The notes below the pieces were generated by a model, which worked only from the letters and a program-made list of their open reading frames with translations, was not told where the DNA came from and made no database searches. From an uncultured Acidimicrobiales bacterium (lineage in GTDB: Bacteria > Actinomycetota > Acidimicrobiia > Acidimicrobiales > SZUA-35): 64,000 nt of DNA. Within the stretch, counting starts at the first letter, position 1. Every line of letters starts with the position of its first letter. The stretch is from the NCBI GenBank assembly GCA_937922785.1, contig CALAJQ010000029.1, positions 1 to 64,000 of the forward strand. The letters run 5' to 3'. A program made the position numbers and the translations under genes. This document shows positions 36,998 to 45,903 of the stretch, piece by piece.

Positions 36998-38089
36998 TCA
37001 CGAAACGCGAACAGGCATCAAGAGATACAAGAAGCCCGGGTCGGACTCGCTTTTTACCAACGCAGGCTTGAGCTCATCGATGGTGCTCAAGGTCAGCTCT
37101 TCACCGGGAGCAACTTCCACACCTTCCAGCAGATACTGGGGGTTGAACGCCACGGTCAGATCGGTTCCGGCGTAGCTGCCCTCTACCTGTTCCTTGGCGT
37201 TGCCAACATCTTGAGTGACGGCCACAAGCTCTAGTCCGGCGCTGCTCATTTCCAAACGAACCGGCGTTGCTTCACGAGCCAATAGCTTCACCCGCCTCAG
37301 GGCATCCAAAAGATCATCTCGGCGCAATGTCAAAACATTGGGGTGGGAGTCAGGAATCAGGCTCCGGTAGTTCGGGTATTCCCCTTCGATAAGGCGGGTG
37401 ATCAATTGAACGTTTCCAACTTCAAACGAGGCCTCGTTGTCCCCAAAGCGAACGGAGACTTCCTTGCCTTGCCCCAAGATTCGCTTTAGCTCAGCTAGAC
37501 CCTTCGACGGGATAAGGACCGTTTGGTCTTCGTCAAGCACCGAGGTGTCAGGCAGGTCACGCATTGCTAGTCGATAAGAGTCGGTTGCTACTAGGCGCAC
37601 TCCCCCGTCTTGGTTGGCTAGAAGGACACTCGTTAGCACGGGGCGGGCATCATCAGAGGAGGCAGCGCCGACTACTTGTTCAAGTGCAGCCTCAAGAGTT
37701 TCACTTTGTAGGACGACTGGCTCAGTTGGCAGATCGGAAAGTTGTGGGAACTCATCGGCGGCAATGAGGCGAATCGAGAAATCGGAACGCCCGCTAGAGA
37801 TCGACAGCTCATCGCCATCTGAGGTCAAGTTGACTGCGCCAGGAGCAAGTGACTTCACAATGTCTGTTGCCAAGCGAGCAGGGATGACCGCATCGCCGTC
37901 AGATTCACCCGAAACAGTCACCGTTAGTGAAATCGTCAAATCTAGGTCAGAGCCAGTGAGGCGCAGTTCATCGCCGCTTAGCTCAGCCTTCACACCTGAC
38001 AGACCGGGCAATGTGCCGCGACCTGACACAGCACGCCCGGCAATGCCTAGTGCTTCGACCAACACGTCTCGTTCGCAGCGGAACTTCAT
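36998..38089 (-). CDS. dnaN: DNA polymerase III beta clamp
   Basis: The sliding clamp, 363 residues, with three clamp domains. Recognisable parts are MKFRCERDVLVEALGIAGRAVSGRG, the ATDSYRLAMRDL strand of the second domain, and the C-terminal FNPQYLLEGV...FLYLLMPVRV that forms the protein-binding pocket. It is the first gene after oriC and is transcribed away from dnaA's end. Confidence 0.96.
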   Translation of the reverse strand: MKFRCERDVLVEALGIAGRAVSGRGTLPGLSGVKAELSGDELRLTGSDLDLTISLTVTVSGESDGDAVIPARLATDIVKSLAPGAVNLTSDGDELSISSGRSDFSIRLIAADEFPQLSDLPTEPVVLQSETLEAALEQVVGAASSDDARPVLTSVLLANQDGGVRLVATDSYRLAMRDLPDTSVLDEDQTVLIPSKGLAELKRILGQGKEVSVRFGDNEASFEVGNVQLITRLIEGEYPNYRSLIPDSHPNVLTLRRDDLLDALRRVKLLAREATPVRLEMSSAGLELVAVTQDVGNAKEQVEGSYAGTDLTVAFNPQYLLEGVEVAPGEELTLSTIDELKPALVKSESDPGFLYLLMPVRVS

Positions 38090-38366
38090 CGTTTAGTTGT
38101 CCTCATATTTCAACTCTTCTTTGTCTTATAAAAACTAGTTGTATTAGTAGGTGCTGTGGATTGTGGACAGCAGATTGTTTTGGCAGTTCAAAGACCATTT
38201 GGGTGTCCACACCCCTTGTGGAGTTACCCACATCGCAAGAGCTTAGTCGTCCGGTGGTTGGGGATAACAGTGAGTCCATCCACGGCTTGTACCCCGATGT
38301 TTCCCCCGGGTTTTCCCCAGGCATCTACCTCAGACTTATGCACCTGACTTGTAGCTGGACTTAGCA
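38090..38366. other. Chromosomal replication origin oriC (predicted)
   Basis: The dnaN-dnaA intergenic region, the actinobacterial position of oriC. DnaA-box-like 9-mers: TGTGGATTG (38156), TGTGGACAG (38162), GTGTCCACA (38203), TGTGGAGTT (38217), TTACCCACA (38224), TGGGGATAA (38259) and CATCCACGG (38277). All are one or two changes from TTGTCCACA/TTATCCACA, the expected loose array. An AT-rich stretch at 38105-38150 next to dnaN is a good unwinding candidate. C-rich runs follow at 38296-38320. Assignment rests on position and boxes. Confidence 0.8.
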
Positions 38367-39809
38367 CTAATCGTCTCCAGCCTTAGCTCTTGCTCGTACG
38401 GCTTTGTCTAGCGATGTGACGTCGTGGTAGGTCTGAGACTTCTCGATCATTTGGGTAGCGATCTTGTCACAGGCGTGCATGACAGTGGTGTGATCTCGGC
38501 CCCCGAACTCCTGGGCAATAGCTGGAAAGCTCAGATCAGTGAGTTCACGGGCTACATACATTGCAACTTGTCTGGCGTTGACCAAAGGCCGCCGACGAGA
38601 ACGTCCGGTGAGGTCTTCAAGTGTGAATGAGAACTGACTTGTTGTCTCAGCCAGGATCATCTTGACAGTGATGGGTCTTGGCTTTGAGTCAGAGATGACA
38701 TCCCGAAGGACTTGCTCTGCTAGCTCGCGGTTCATGGCGAGGTTGTGAATGTTGGCGTAGGCGGTAACTCGGTTCAGGGCGCCTTCAAGCTCTCTGATGT
38801 TGTTGGTGATGTTCTCGGCAATGAACTCACAGACCTCGTTTGGCAAGAAGTAGCCGTCACGGTCGGCCTTCTTGCGCAAGATCGCCATTCGGGTTTCGAT
38901 CTCCGGCGGCTGAACGTCGCACAGAAGGCCCGACTTGAAGCGGCTTCTTAGCCGGTCTTCAAGTGTTGGAATCTCATCTGGCTTTCGATCAGACGAAAGA
39001 ACGATCTGGTGGCCCTTACCGTGAAGATCGTTGAAGGTATGGAACAGCTCTTCTTGGAGTCTTTCTTTTCCAGCAATGAACTGAACGTCATCCAACAACA
39101 GCACATCTATGGATCGATAGCGCCGCTTAAAGGAGTTGCCGTCTGAGTTCTTGATCGAATCCACGAGTTCGTTCAGGAAAGTTTCGGTAGACACGTACTT
39201 GACTGTGAGGTCCGGGTACTGGTCATTGATGTAGTGGCCGATTGCCTTAAGCAAGTGAGTCTTGCCCAAGCCTGCAGCGCCATAGATGAACAGCGGGTTA
39301 AAGGATCCACCTGGTCGTTCTGCCACCGAAAGTGCAGCCGCATGGGCAAATCGGTTTGAGGTTCCAGCAACAAATGAGTCGAATGTGTAGCGACGGCCAA
39401 CATCAGAACCTGCGGGAGAGTCGGTCAGGTCAATTCGATCGCCAACGGCGGGCATTGCCGGTCCGGTCTGGGGCACTTTGTGGCCGGTATTGTTACGGGC
39501 CTCTTGGTGAGTTGGTGGGATCTCGGGATCGGCCGGCAAGTGGTCAAACAGAGTTGGGACTGCGGAGGTTTCGAACTGGACTCGAAGATCAATCGTGGCC
39601 GATTCAGCTACGGCCTCTTCCACTAGCGCTCGGTACTTCCCGTCTAGCCGTTCCCTGACCAAAGCGTTTGGAACTCCCAAAACCAAAGAATCAGAACTGA
39701 TGTCGATTGGATCGACCTGGGCAAAGGTTGATAGCCAAACACCGTCAGAAACCTGTGATCGCAAAATGTCGGCTGCAGAATCCCAGATATCGGATGCGTT
39801 TCCTACCAT
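38367..39809 (-). CDS. dnaA: Chromosomal replication initiator DnaA
   Basis: The AAA+ initiator that binds DnaA boxes and melts oriC. 480 residues: domain I (about 1-85), a Pro-rich linker, the AAA+ domain with Walker A GAAGLGKTHLLKAIG and Walker B VLLLDDVQFIAGKE, then domain IV with the DNA-binding signature GGRDHTTVMHACDKI. ATG 39809 fits the family start (IWDSAADILRSQVSDGVWLSTF). More DnaA boxes lie upstream at 39892-39949, a usual autoregulatory layout. Confidence 0.97.
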   Translation of the reverse strand: MVGNASDIWDSAADILRSQVSDGVWLSTFAQVDPIDISSDSLVLGVPNALVRERLDGKYRALVEEAVAESATIDLRVQFETSAVPTLFDHLPADPEIPPTHQEARNNTGHKVPQTGPAMPAVGDRIDLTDSPAGSDVGRRYTFDSFVAGTSNRFAHAAALSVAERPGGSFNPLFIYGAAGLGKTHLLKAIGHYINDQYPDLTVKYVSTETFLNELVDSIKNSDGNSFKRRYRSIDVLLLDDVQFIAGKERLQEELFHTFNDLHGKGHQIVLSSDRKPDEIPTLEDRLRSRFKSGLLCDVQPPEIETRMAILRKKADRDGYFLPNEVCEFIAENITNNIRELEGALNRVTAYANIHNLAMNRELAEQVLRDVISDSKPRPITVKMILAETTSQFSFTLEDLTGRSRRRPLVNARQVAMYVARELTDLSFPAIAQEFGGRDHTTVMHACDKIATQMIEKSQTYHDVTSLDKAVRARAKAGDD

Positions 39810-40212
39810 TGCGTTTGCCAGTGCTCGTTACGACATTCTCGCCGGAGTTGATTATTGGGCCTCACTAGCTTTCTCCCCACTTCCCACAGATTTATCCACA
39901 GGTCTTGATCCACGGCCTCGGAGGCGTATTGCAATCTATGTTGTCCACAGAGCAAAACCCACTCCTAAGAGGGAATTATGCCGTTTCCCCAGGTTCACTT
40001 ACCGTGAACGGATACAACGAGTTTGGCTCCCAACAAGTTGGCGAGCTTCCGAGCGAGATCGAAATTTAGGCAAGGTTTGATCTCTCCGCAACCCAAACTC
40101 TGAATCTGTCCAACACACCGCTAGCATTGTTGAGCGCGTCGAACCTCTGCTGGCATCTCCCCTCGTCGGACCCCGGCAACTCGAACCCCCTTTTACGCAG
40201 GAGCCTGAATAG
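39810..40212. promoter_or_regulatory. Divergent dnaA-rpmH regulatory region with DnaA boxes
   Basis: 403 bp without a gene. It carries a perfect TTATCCACA (39892-39900), TGATCCACG (39906), TTGTCCACA (39941-39949, the Streptomyces/Mycobacterium consensus), and a GTTCAC-TTACC-GTGAAC hairpin near 39990-40006. It contains the dnaA promoter, probably DnaA-controlled, and the rpmH leader ending with GGAG 9 bp before the rpmH ATG. It may also serve as part of a bipartite origin. Confidence 0.65.
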
Positions 40213-40350
40213 ATGAGCAAGAGAACTTTCCAGCCAAATAGCCGTAAGCGCTCGAAGAAGCATGGTTTCCGAAGTCGCTCAGCTACCCGCGCTGGCCGGG
40301 CGGTCCTCAAGGCCCGTCGCCGTCGGGGACGCGCCAAGCTGAGTGCGTGA
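40213..40350 (+). CDS. rpmH: 50S ribosomal protein L34
   Basis: A 45-residue, strongly basic L34: [20 protein letters not shown], then [20 protein letters not shown]. Complete match to the family. GGAG lies 9 bp upstream of ATG 40213. The stop overlaps the rnpA start (GTGA). First gene of the rpmH-rnpA-yidD-yidC-jag-rsmG run. Confidence 0.96.
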   Translation: MSKRTFQPNSRKRSKKHGFRSRSATRAGRAVLKARRRRGRAKLSA

Positions 40351-40700
40351 TTGCGCCGGTCAGCGGACCCGCAGTCTTTTCAGCCCTGGCGAAAGCACCA
40401 AGGTTTCGCACTCCACTGCTGTGGGTTAGCTACGTCGAAAGCTCAGTAACCGGACGCGAGGATCTGGGTGTTGCGTTTGCAATTAGCCGCAAGTTCGGAA
40501 ACGCCGTAGAGCGAAACCGCGCCCGTCGGCGCCTGCGTGCAGCCTTTAGAACAGCAGTTGACCAGGGTGCACCAGGATCTGGTGCAGTCCTAGTTCGATG
40601 TAATCGCAAGGTCCTAACTGCACCGCATGATGCAATTGTTGATGCTGTGGGCGCTTGCCTATCCGCAGCTGCAGCCCAGAGCTCAAAAAGCCTCTCATGA
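40347..40700 (+). CDS. rnpA: Ribonuclease P protein component
   Basis: The protein subunit of RNase P, which matures tRNA 5' ends. 117 residues with the RNR signature [20 protein letters not shown] at about 46-66. GTG start at 40347, overlapping the rpmH stop by 4 bp. The ATGA overlap at its end couples yidD. Length is normal for actinobacteria. Confidence 0.93.
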   Translation: MIAPVSGPAVFSALAKAPRFRTPLLWVSYVESSVTGREDLGVAFAISRKFGNAVERNRARRRLRAAFRTAVDQGAPGSGAVLVRCNRKVLTAPHDAIVDAVGACLSAAAAQSSKSLS

Positions 40701-40915
40701 AGACGATTCTGCTGAAGATTATTGGTGCCTATAGGGCAACTGCAGCAGTACGCAGGCCCCGTTGTCGGTACATCCCCACTTGTTCTGCCTATGCCCTAGA
40801 AGCAATCGAAATACATGGAGCCGCACGAGGAAGCTGGCTTGCGACACGCCGCATTTGTCGTTGCCACCCCCTTGGCTCTTACGGAGTTGACCCTGTACCC
40901 GGTGGAGGGAACTAA
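40697..40915 (+). CDS. yidD: Membrane protein insertion efficiency factor YidD
   Basis: A 72-residue protein: [41 protein letters not shown], then [10 protein letters not shown], with the conserved cysteines of the family. An amphipathic membrane-associated factor that assists YidC. ATG 40697 overlaps the rnpA stop. Slightly short but complete (ends GYDPVP-like GVDPVPGG). Confidence 0.93.
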   Translation: MKTILLKIIGAYRATAAVRRPRCRYIPTCSAYALEAIEIHGAARGSWLATRRICRCHPLGSYGVDPVPGGGN

Positions 40916-40918
40916 CTA

Positions 40919-42136
40919 ATGGGAAATATGATTAACGGTCTGTTTGATGCCATTGGCGCTGCCATGGCTTTCTTCTATGACTTGCCGACACCCCTAGGCA
41001 ACAGCTTTGGCATTGCCATCATCTTGTTGACCGTGGCAGTCATGATCTTGTTAATGCCTCTCACGTTGAGGGCGACAAGATCCACAATCAAGATGCAGCT
41101 TGCAGCTCCAAAGCTCAAGGCCATTCAGAAGGAGTTCAAAGACGACAAAGAGGCCATGAACCGCGAGGTTATGGCCTTCTATCAAAGCGAGGGCATCAAC
41201 CCGGTTGGCGGCTGCCTACCCATGATTGCTCAGCTACCAGTCTTTCTTGTTCTGTTTCGCCTCCTTCGTGGGTTGTCACGGCGCAACAGCGACCTGGTTT
41301 TTGTCAGCCTTGCCAACAAGGTCAGAGACGCCAACGGACTTGCGCCTCAAAGCGCAGATCTAATACACCCCAACAACATCCCTAGAGATAGTCAGATGTT
41401 CCGAGATCTGGTCGTGGAGACCGAGATCCCGTTCGGTCCGTTCGATTTGGCTGCTCAAGCTGGCGACGTTCTCCAGACATCGTTCGGCAGTTTCATTCCC
41501 TATCTCATCCTCATCTTGTTTGTTCTGGGCACGAGCTATTACCAGCAGTACCAGGTAAGTGCTCGACGAGGTCCTGATGGTCCAGCCATCCCAAGTCAGC
41601 AGCAGGCAATTCTCAGGTTCCTGCCACTGATGACTGCGGCCTGGTGCTTCTTCTTCCCCGCGGGTCTAGTTGTGTACTGGGCTACTTCAAACCTGTTTCG
41701 CATTGGCCAGCAGGCCTACATCACAAAGAGCATCTATGGCGATGACTCCGATGGGCAACGGGCGCTTGAGGCATCAAAGGCCCAAGCCAAAGAGTCCAAA
41801 TCGAAAGGCTCTAGCGAGTCAACTTCGGCAGAGGCAAGCGCTAAAGAACCATCAGGTTCAGTGGCAGTAGCTGATAAGCCAGCCAAAAAGTCCAAAACAA
41901 AGCCAGATTCAGACAAGCCAAAACCGGCCAAGTCGACCGACCAGAGTTCAGCATCTTCAAACGCTGGGCTGACCCGGGAAGAACGGTGGAAAAAGCGCAG
42001 CGAAGAAGCTCGTGCTAAATCCGCCGCTCGAAACGCAAAGCTCACAGGGGAAAAAGGCCCTAACGGTTCGAATTCGGCTTCAGGAAGGGTGACCCCAAAG
42101 GGCACCAAATCCCAGAAGAAGAAAAAGAAGAGGTAA
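40919..42136 (+). CDS. yidC: Membrane protein insertase YidC
   Basis: Inserts and folds inner-membrane proteins with or without SecYEG. 405 residues, Gram-positive-type topology with no large periplasmic domain: transmembrane segments at about 12-30, 36-56 (LLTVAVMILLMPLTLRATRS), a hairpin with KLKAIQKEFKDDKEAMNREVMAFYQSEGINPVGGCLPMIAQLP, and further segments near 200 and 240-260. The last 130 residues are a long Lys/Ser-rich cytoplasmic tail ending KSQKKKKKR, which could contact the ribosome. It starts 3 bp after yidD. Confidence 0.95.
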   Translation: MGNMINGLFDAIGAAMAFFYDLPTPLGNSFGIAIILLTVAVMILLMPLTLRATRSTIKMQLAAPKLKAIQKEFKDDKEAMNREVMAFYQSEGINPVGGCLPMIAQLPVFLVLFRLLRGLSRRNSDLVFVSLANKVRDANGLAPQSADLIHPNNIPRDSQMFRDLVVETEIPFGPFDLAAQAGDVLQTSFGSFIPYLILILFVLGTSYYQQYQVSARRGPDGPAIPSQQQAILRFLPLMTAAWCFFFPAGLVVYWATSNLFRIGQQAYITKSIYGDDSDGQRALEASKAQAKESKSKGSSESTSAEASAKEPSGSVAVADKPAKKSKTKPDSDKPKPAKSTDQSSASSNAGLTREERWKKRSEEARAKSAARNAKLTGEKGPNGSNSASGRVTPKGTKSQKKKKKR

Positions 42137-42142
42137 TAAATC

Positions 42143-43114
42143 ATGGAATGGGTGGAAACCACTGCCAGTTCGGTGACCGAGGCGAAAGACCTTGCACTCG
42201 ACAAACTCGGCGTTCACGACTCTGACGCCCTGTTTGAGATACTCGAAGAGCCAACCAAGGGATTTCTCGGAAGGACTAAGGGAGTTGCTCGCGTACGGGC
42301 CCGCATCGCTCCTAAGGCTCCCCCGCCCAAAAATGATCGCGGACGTAAGCGTGGCAAGTCCAACAACAAGGACCGAACCAAGAGTCGTAACCGCAACGAT
42401 GACTCTCGCAACAAGTCCAAGTCTCGCAACGGTGGCGAGTCAAATAGCGACTCGGGCCGAAACTCTGGGAAGTCAGGATCAGGCAAGAAGAAGGCCGCCG
42501 CTGCTAAGGGTTCGGCAACTGCCGAGGCCTCTGCCCAGGGGCAAAAGCAAAAGAACGAACGCAAACCCAAATCAAGAGCTGAGAAGCCAAAGAAAGAGGA
42601 GACTCCGGTGGAGCAGGTAGTTGAACGAGTTGAAGATTTCCTGAGCGGCCTAGTTGGCGCATTCGGGCTTGAGGGTGAAGTGACGTCCAGCCTCGACGGC
42701 GATGATTTGATGGCAAACGTTGGTGTTACCGACGGCGTTCTGATCGGCCCTAAGGGTCGAACACTAGATTCCATTCAGGAGCTAACTCGGGTTAGCGCTC
42801 AGCGTCTAGGCCCAACTTCAGCCCGTATCAAGGTTGACATTGGCGGCTACCGCGAGGCTCGCAAGGTTGCCCTGGTTGCCTTTGCTGGCAAGGCTGCGGC
42901 AAAGGCAATGTCTGACCAAGTAGAAGTAGTTCTAGAGCCCATGTCATCGTCGGACCGCAAGGTGCTACACGACGCCTTAGGCGACATTGAAGGGGTAGGC
43001 AGCCGATCGGCAGGCAATGAGCCACGGCGCAGAGTGGTTGTTGTGCCTGACGCTCCACAGGGCGATGCCGACAACGCTTCTTCAGACAGCGCTGTTAAAG
43101 ACGAGGAAGAGTAA
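42143..43114 (+). CDS. jag: Jag/KhpB RNA-binding protein
   Basis: A 323-residue protein. The Jag-N domain covers 1-60 (MEWVETTASSVTEAKDLALDKLGV), then a 100-residue Lys/Arg/Asn/Ser-rich disordered linker, a KH domain (GVTDGVLIGPKGRTLDSIQELTRV) and an R3H domain ending in EPRRRVVVVPD. KhpB/Jag binds small RNAs and mRNAs and affects cell elongation in other bacteria. The linker is unusually long. It follows yidC at 6 bp. Confidence 0.9.
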   Translation: MEWVETTASSVTEAKDLALDKLGVHDSDALFEILEEPTKGFLGRTKGVARVRARIAPKAPPPKNDRGRKRGKSNNKDRTKSRNRNDDSRNKSKSRNGGESNSDSGRNSGKSGSGKKKAAAAKGSATAEASAQGQKQKNERKPKSRAEKPKKEETPVEQVVERVEDFLSGLVGAFGLEGEVTSSLDGDDLMANVGVTDGVLIGPKGRTLDSIQELTRVSAQRLGPTSARIKVDIGGYREARKVALVAFAGKAAAKAMSDQVEVVLEPMSSSDRKVLHDALGDIEGVGSRSAGNEPRRRVVVVPDAPQGDADNASSDSAVKDEEE

Positions 43115-43121
43115 GAACCTG

Positions 43122-43174
43122 TTTCCGTTCTGGCTGTGTCAGCAACCGAATCCGGGCCCTGACACAGCCAGAAC
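43122..43174. repeat. 16-bp perfect inverted repeat, REP-like copy 2
   Basis: GTTCTGGCTGTGTCAG (43127-43142) and CTGACACAGCCAGAAC (43159-43174) pair without a mismatch around a 16-nt loop. The left side extends to TTTCCGTTCTGGCTGTG (43122-43138), whose reverse complement occurs at 28785-28801. No T tract follows, and rsmG starts 10 bp downstream, so a terminator is unlikely unless partial; control of rsmG or an element remnant are the alternatives. Confidence 0.75.
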
Positions 43175-43183
43175 AACGTCGTC

Positions 43184-43783
43184 GTGACTTCGCTAATTGA
43201 GGTCCTACAACGTTCGCGGGCGGCCGGCTTTCTAGGGCCGGGCCCGCTGGAGCCCCATATTGCCCATGCCCAGCGCTACGCAGCTGCATTAGGGTCAGCC
43301 CAGGGGCTAAACGTTCTTGATCTTGGCTCAGGTGGCGGACTGCCAGGTCTGGTCATCTTCTCCGAGAGGCAAGACCTCACTGGTTGGCTCCTGGATGCGA
43401 TGTTGAAGCGCACGGCCTTCCTCGAATGGGCCGTCGCCGAACTCGGCCTGTCCGATCGCGTACAGGTTGCCCGTGGGCGGGCAGAGGACCTTGCCCATAC
43501 CGAAGCGCATAGGGCAAAGTTTGACGCAGTCATTGCCCGAAGCTTTGGACCGCCAGCAGCAACGGTTGAGGCTGCGCTTGGTTTCTTGAAAGCCGAATCC
43601 AAGCTGATCATCAGCGAGCCGCCTGATGGCAGAACTTGGCCAGATCTCAGTGAGTTGAACCTAGAGCTTGCTCCCCCATCCCAGACACCTGCGGGCACTG
43701 CAGTCTTTACCTGCACAGCAGTTGCTGAACCCTTGTATCCGCGGCCCATACGCAAGCAGCAACGCAACCCTCTTTTTGGTTAA
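43184..43783 (+). CDS. rsmG: 16S rRNA (guanine-N7) methyltransferase RsmG
   Basis: Methylates G527 (E. coli numbering) of 16S rRNA. 199 residues: SAM motif NVLDLGSGGGLPGLV, WLLDAMLKRTAFLEWAV, VARGRAEDLAH and the C-terminal YPRPIRKQQRNPLFG typical of the family. GTG start at 43184, directly after the inverted repeat. Loss of this enzyme gives low-level streptomycin resistance in other bacteria. Confidence 0.93.
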   Translation: MTSLIEVLQRSRAAGFLGPGPLEPHIAHAQRYAAALGSAQGLNVLDLGSGGGLPGLVIFSERQDLTGWLLDAMLKRTAFLEWAVAELGLSDRVQVARGRAEDLAHTEAHRAKFDAVIARSFGPPAATVEAALGFLKAESKLIISEPPDGRTWPDLSELNLELAPPSQTPAGTAVFTCTAVAEPLYPRPIRKQQRNPLFG

Positions 43784-43824
43784 CCCTCCGCGTTTGGCCC
43801 CTGGGCAAGCCCTATGTTTGCCTA

Positions 43825-44733
43825 GTGCCTATCCCTCTGGAAACCATGGGGCTGCGGGAGGCTGCGGAACGCTTTGGCGTATCGGTAGACACCTTGCGCC
43901 GGAGAATCAAAGATGACGCCCTGCCTGAGGCTTTCAAAGCTGAGGGCAAGTTCGGAACCACATGGGTTGTGCCCATTGCAGCTATGGGCACCATCGCCGA
44001 GCGAGAGCGTTGGGTTCTCAAACTCGATGTTGAACCCGAGGTTCTTCCAGATCTAGCCCACTCTGCTTCTTTAGCCCACCCTCCATCTCTAGCCCACCCT
44101 CCTTCTACTGGTGAGCTTGCCCAGGTTGGGGTTCCTAGCAGTGAGCTTGCCCAGAGCCAGCCAGACACCGCACAAGGGTCGCAAGGGGTTGCCCATGGTA
44201 CAGATGCCAATCAGCACACCCCTATGCCCAAGGGTGACAACCCTATGCCATCTGGCATGTCGTCGCCCGCTGAGGGCACCTCCGAATCGGCGAATAACGC
44301 ACTGTTTACTGAGGAAAATCTCGAATGGGTTGAGAGGCTTTTGGCAGCCGAGACACGTGCCACGGGAGCCGAGACCCGCCTAGAGTCGATTGAAGCAGAT
44401 GCACAGGCTTCTGAAAGGCGCATTGCGCAATTAACTCGAGACCTAGAGCACGAACGAGCCGAACTACGACGCCTCCGCACCGACTTGGCTTCGGAAGAAA
44501 AGGCGAAGGCGGTTGCTGTGGCCCGGACAGATGAACTGCGGGGTCAACTCAAGAGTGACAGGCAAGACCTTGAGGCTCGAATCGGGGTCGCTAAGGCCGA
44601 GGCTAAGAATGAGTCTGAGCGGGCCGACGAACTACAGGCAAGGCTGGGCGACGCTCAAGCAGCAATGGGATGGTGGTCAAAGCGTCGCTTGAACAAGATC
44701 TCATCTGTTCCCACGTCCCCAAAAGGGAAATAG
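43825..44733 (+). CDS. HTH plus coiled-coil protein next to parAB, unknown
   Basis: A 302-residue protein. Residues 8-45 form a MerR/Xre-like helix-turn-helix (GLREAAERFGVSVDTLRRRIKDDALPEAFK). Then come low-complexity repeats (SLAHPPSLAHPPST and a duplicated GELAQ/SELAQ), and residues about 165-285 are a long coiled coil (AETRATGAETRLESIEADAQ...). The layout resembles plasmid KfrA-like DNA-binding/coiled-coil proteins. It lies between rsmG and parS/parA, so a role in segregation or nucleoid organisation is a reasonable guess only. GTG start. Confidence 0.65.
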   Translation: MPIPLETMGLREAAERFGVSVDTLRRRIKDDALPEAFKAEGKFGTTWVVPIAAMGTIAERERWVLKLDVEPEVLPDLAHSASLAHPPSLAHPPSTGELAQVGVPSSELAQSQPDTAQGSQGVAHGTDANQHTPMPKGDNPMPSGMSSPAEGTSESANNALFTEENLEWVERLLAAETRATGAETRLESIEADAQASERRIAQLTRDLEHERAELRRLRTDLASEEKAKAVAVARTDELRGQLKSDRQDLEARIGVAKAEAKNESERADELQARLGDAQAAMGWWSKRRLNKISSVPTSPKGK

Positions 44734-44920
44734 ATATTAGCAAAGACAAGCTAAGACAATTAACTATTCGTCGATCTGGGTCGACTGGTAGCTCCGTATA
44801 GGCGTTTGCTGTACGCAAAACTGCCCATATGGAACGCAAAAGAAGACAAAACGGTAGATCAACACTAGAACTGAATCTAGAGGTTGAGAAACCGATAGGA
44901 ATTTGAAACACCGGCTACGT

Positions 44921-44938
44921 CAGTTTCACGTGAAACTG
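44921..44938. other. parS centromere site
   Basis: CAGTTTCACGTGAAACTG is an 18-bp perfect palindrome containing GTTTCACGTGAAAC, the universal chromosomal parS core recognised by ParB. It lies just ahead of parA, and 6.6 kb from oriC. No second parS was found in the window. Confidence 0.95.
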
Positions 44939-45096
44939 AGGCATTATTGGTTGGGATAAGTGGAGGCATTCGGTTGACGGTTGACGGACAGGCCCTAGAG
45001 GGCCGACAAGCGAGCACTGGACAGCACGAGATAGCACGCCCGCTAACAAGGCGGGTGCCGTCTGAGTCGTTCGGGGAACAGACCACACATCAGGAC

Positions 45097-45903
45097 ATGC
45101 AACAAAATGAGCAGCACATGCAAATGCCAAAGGTGAAAGAGCCGCGGATCATTGCTGTAGCCAACCAGAAGGGTGGGGTAGGCAAGACAACTACAACCAT
45201 CAGTCTGGGAGCCGCAGCCGCTGATTTGGGTCATCGCGTGCTAATTGTCGATCTAGACCCTCAGGGCAATGCATCAACTGGCCTTGGAATCAATCCGCGC
45301 AACCTTGACGCCTCAATTTATGAGGTCCTACTACATGACGTTCCTTTGGAAGATGCCATCGAGGCCTCGTCAGTAAAGAATCTATTTGTCGCTCCAGCAA
45401 CATTAGATCTTGCCGGAGCAGAAATAGAACTCGTGCCGGCGTTCAGTCGTGAAAGTCGCTTGAAACAGGCAATTTCGGGCGTCGCAGAAGACTTCGACGT
45501 TGTCCTCATCGATTGCCCACCCTCACTTGGTCTTCTAACCGTCAACGCTCTGGCCGCCGCCAAAGAGGTCTTGGTGCCAATTCAGTGTGAGTACTACGCA
45601 CTCGAGGGCCTTGGGCAACTCCTACGCAACGTCAACCTTGTGCAAAGGAACCTGAACGCAGAGCTTGAGGTCTCGAACATCGTTCTGGTGATGTATGACG
45701 CTCGTACCAAGCTTTCTGCTCAGGTAGCTGGTGAAGTCCGCCAGCACTTTGGCCCTAAGGTCTGCCGGTCAGTTATTCCACGGACAGTACGACTTTCCGA
45801 GGCTCCTTCCTATGGGCAGCCCATAACTACCTATGCGCCCATGACCAGGGGTGCAATCGCTTACCGGGATTTGGCCAGCGAGGTCTTCGGTGACCCCTCC
45901 TAA
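45097..45903 (+). CDS. parA: Chromosome partitioning ATPase ParA
   Basis: A Walker-type ATPase that moves ParB-bound origins. From ATG 45097 it is 268 residues: P-loop KGGVGKTTTTISLG, the A' motif DLDPQGNASTGLG, and the switch II VLIDCPPSLGLLT. The frame is open to a TTG at 44947, and ATG 45118 is another possible start. The exact start is unsettled, as no strong Shine-Dalgarno site is visible. Its end overlaps parB by 14 bp. Confidence 0.93.
   Translation: MQQNEQHMQMPKVKEPRIIAVANQKGGVGKTTTTISLGAAAADLGHRVLIVDLDPQGNASTGLGINPRNLDASIYEVLLHDVPLEDAIEASSVKNLFVAPATLDLAGAEIELVPAFSRESRLKQAISGVAEDFDVVLIDCPPSLGLLTVNALAAAKEVLVPIQCEYYALEGLGQLLRNVNLVQRNLNAELEVSNIVLVMYDARTKLSAQVAGEVRQHFGPKVCRSVIPRTVRLSEAPSYGQPITTYAPMTRGAIAYRDLASEVFGDPS

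Noticed and set aside
43127-43174. Classical Rho-independent terminator after jag
   Set aside because: The stem is perfect, but no T tract follows and rsmG begins 10 bp later.
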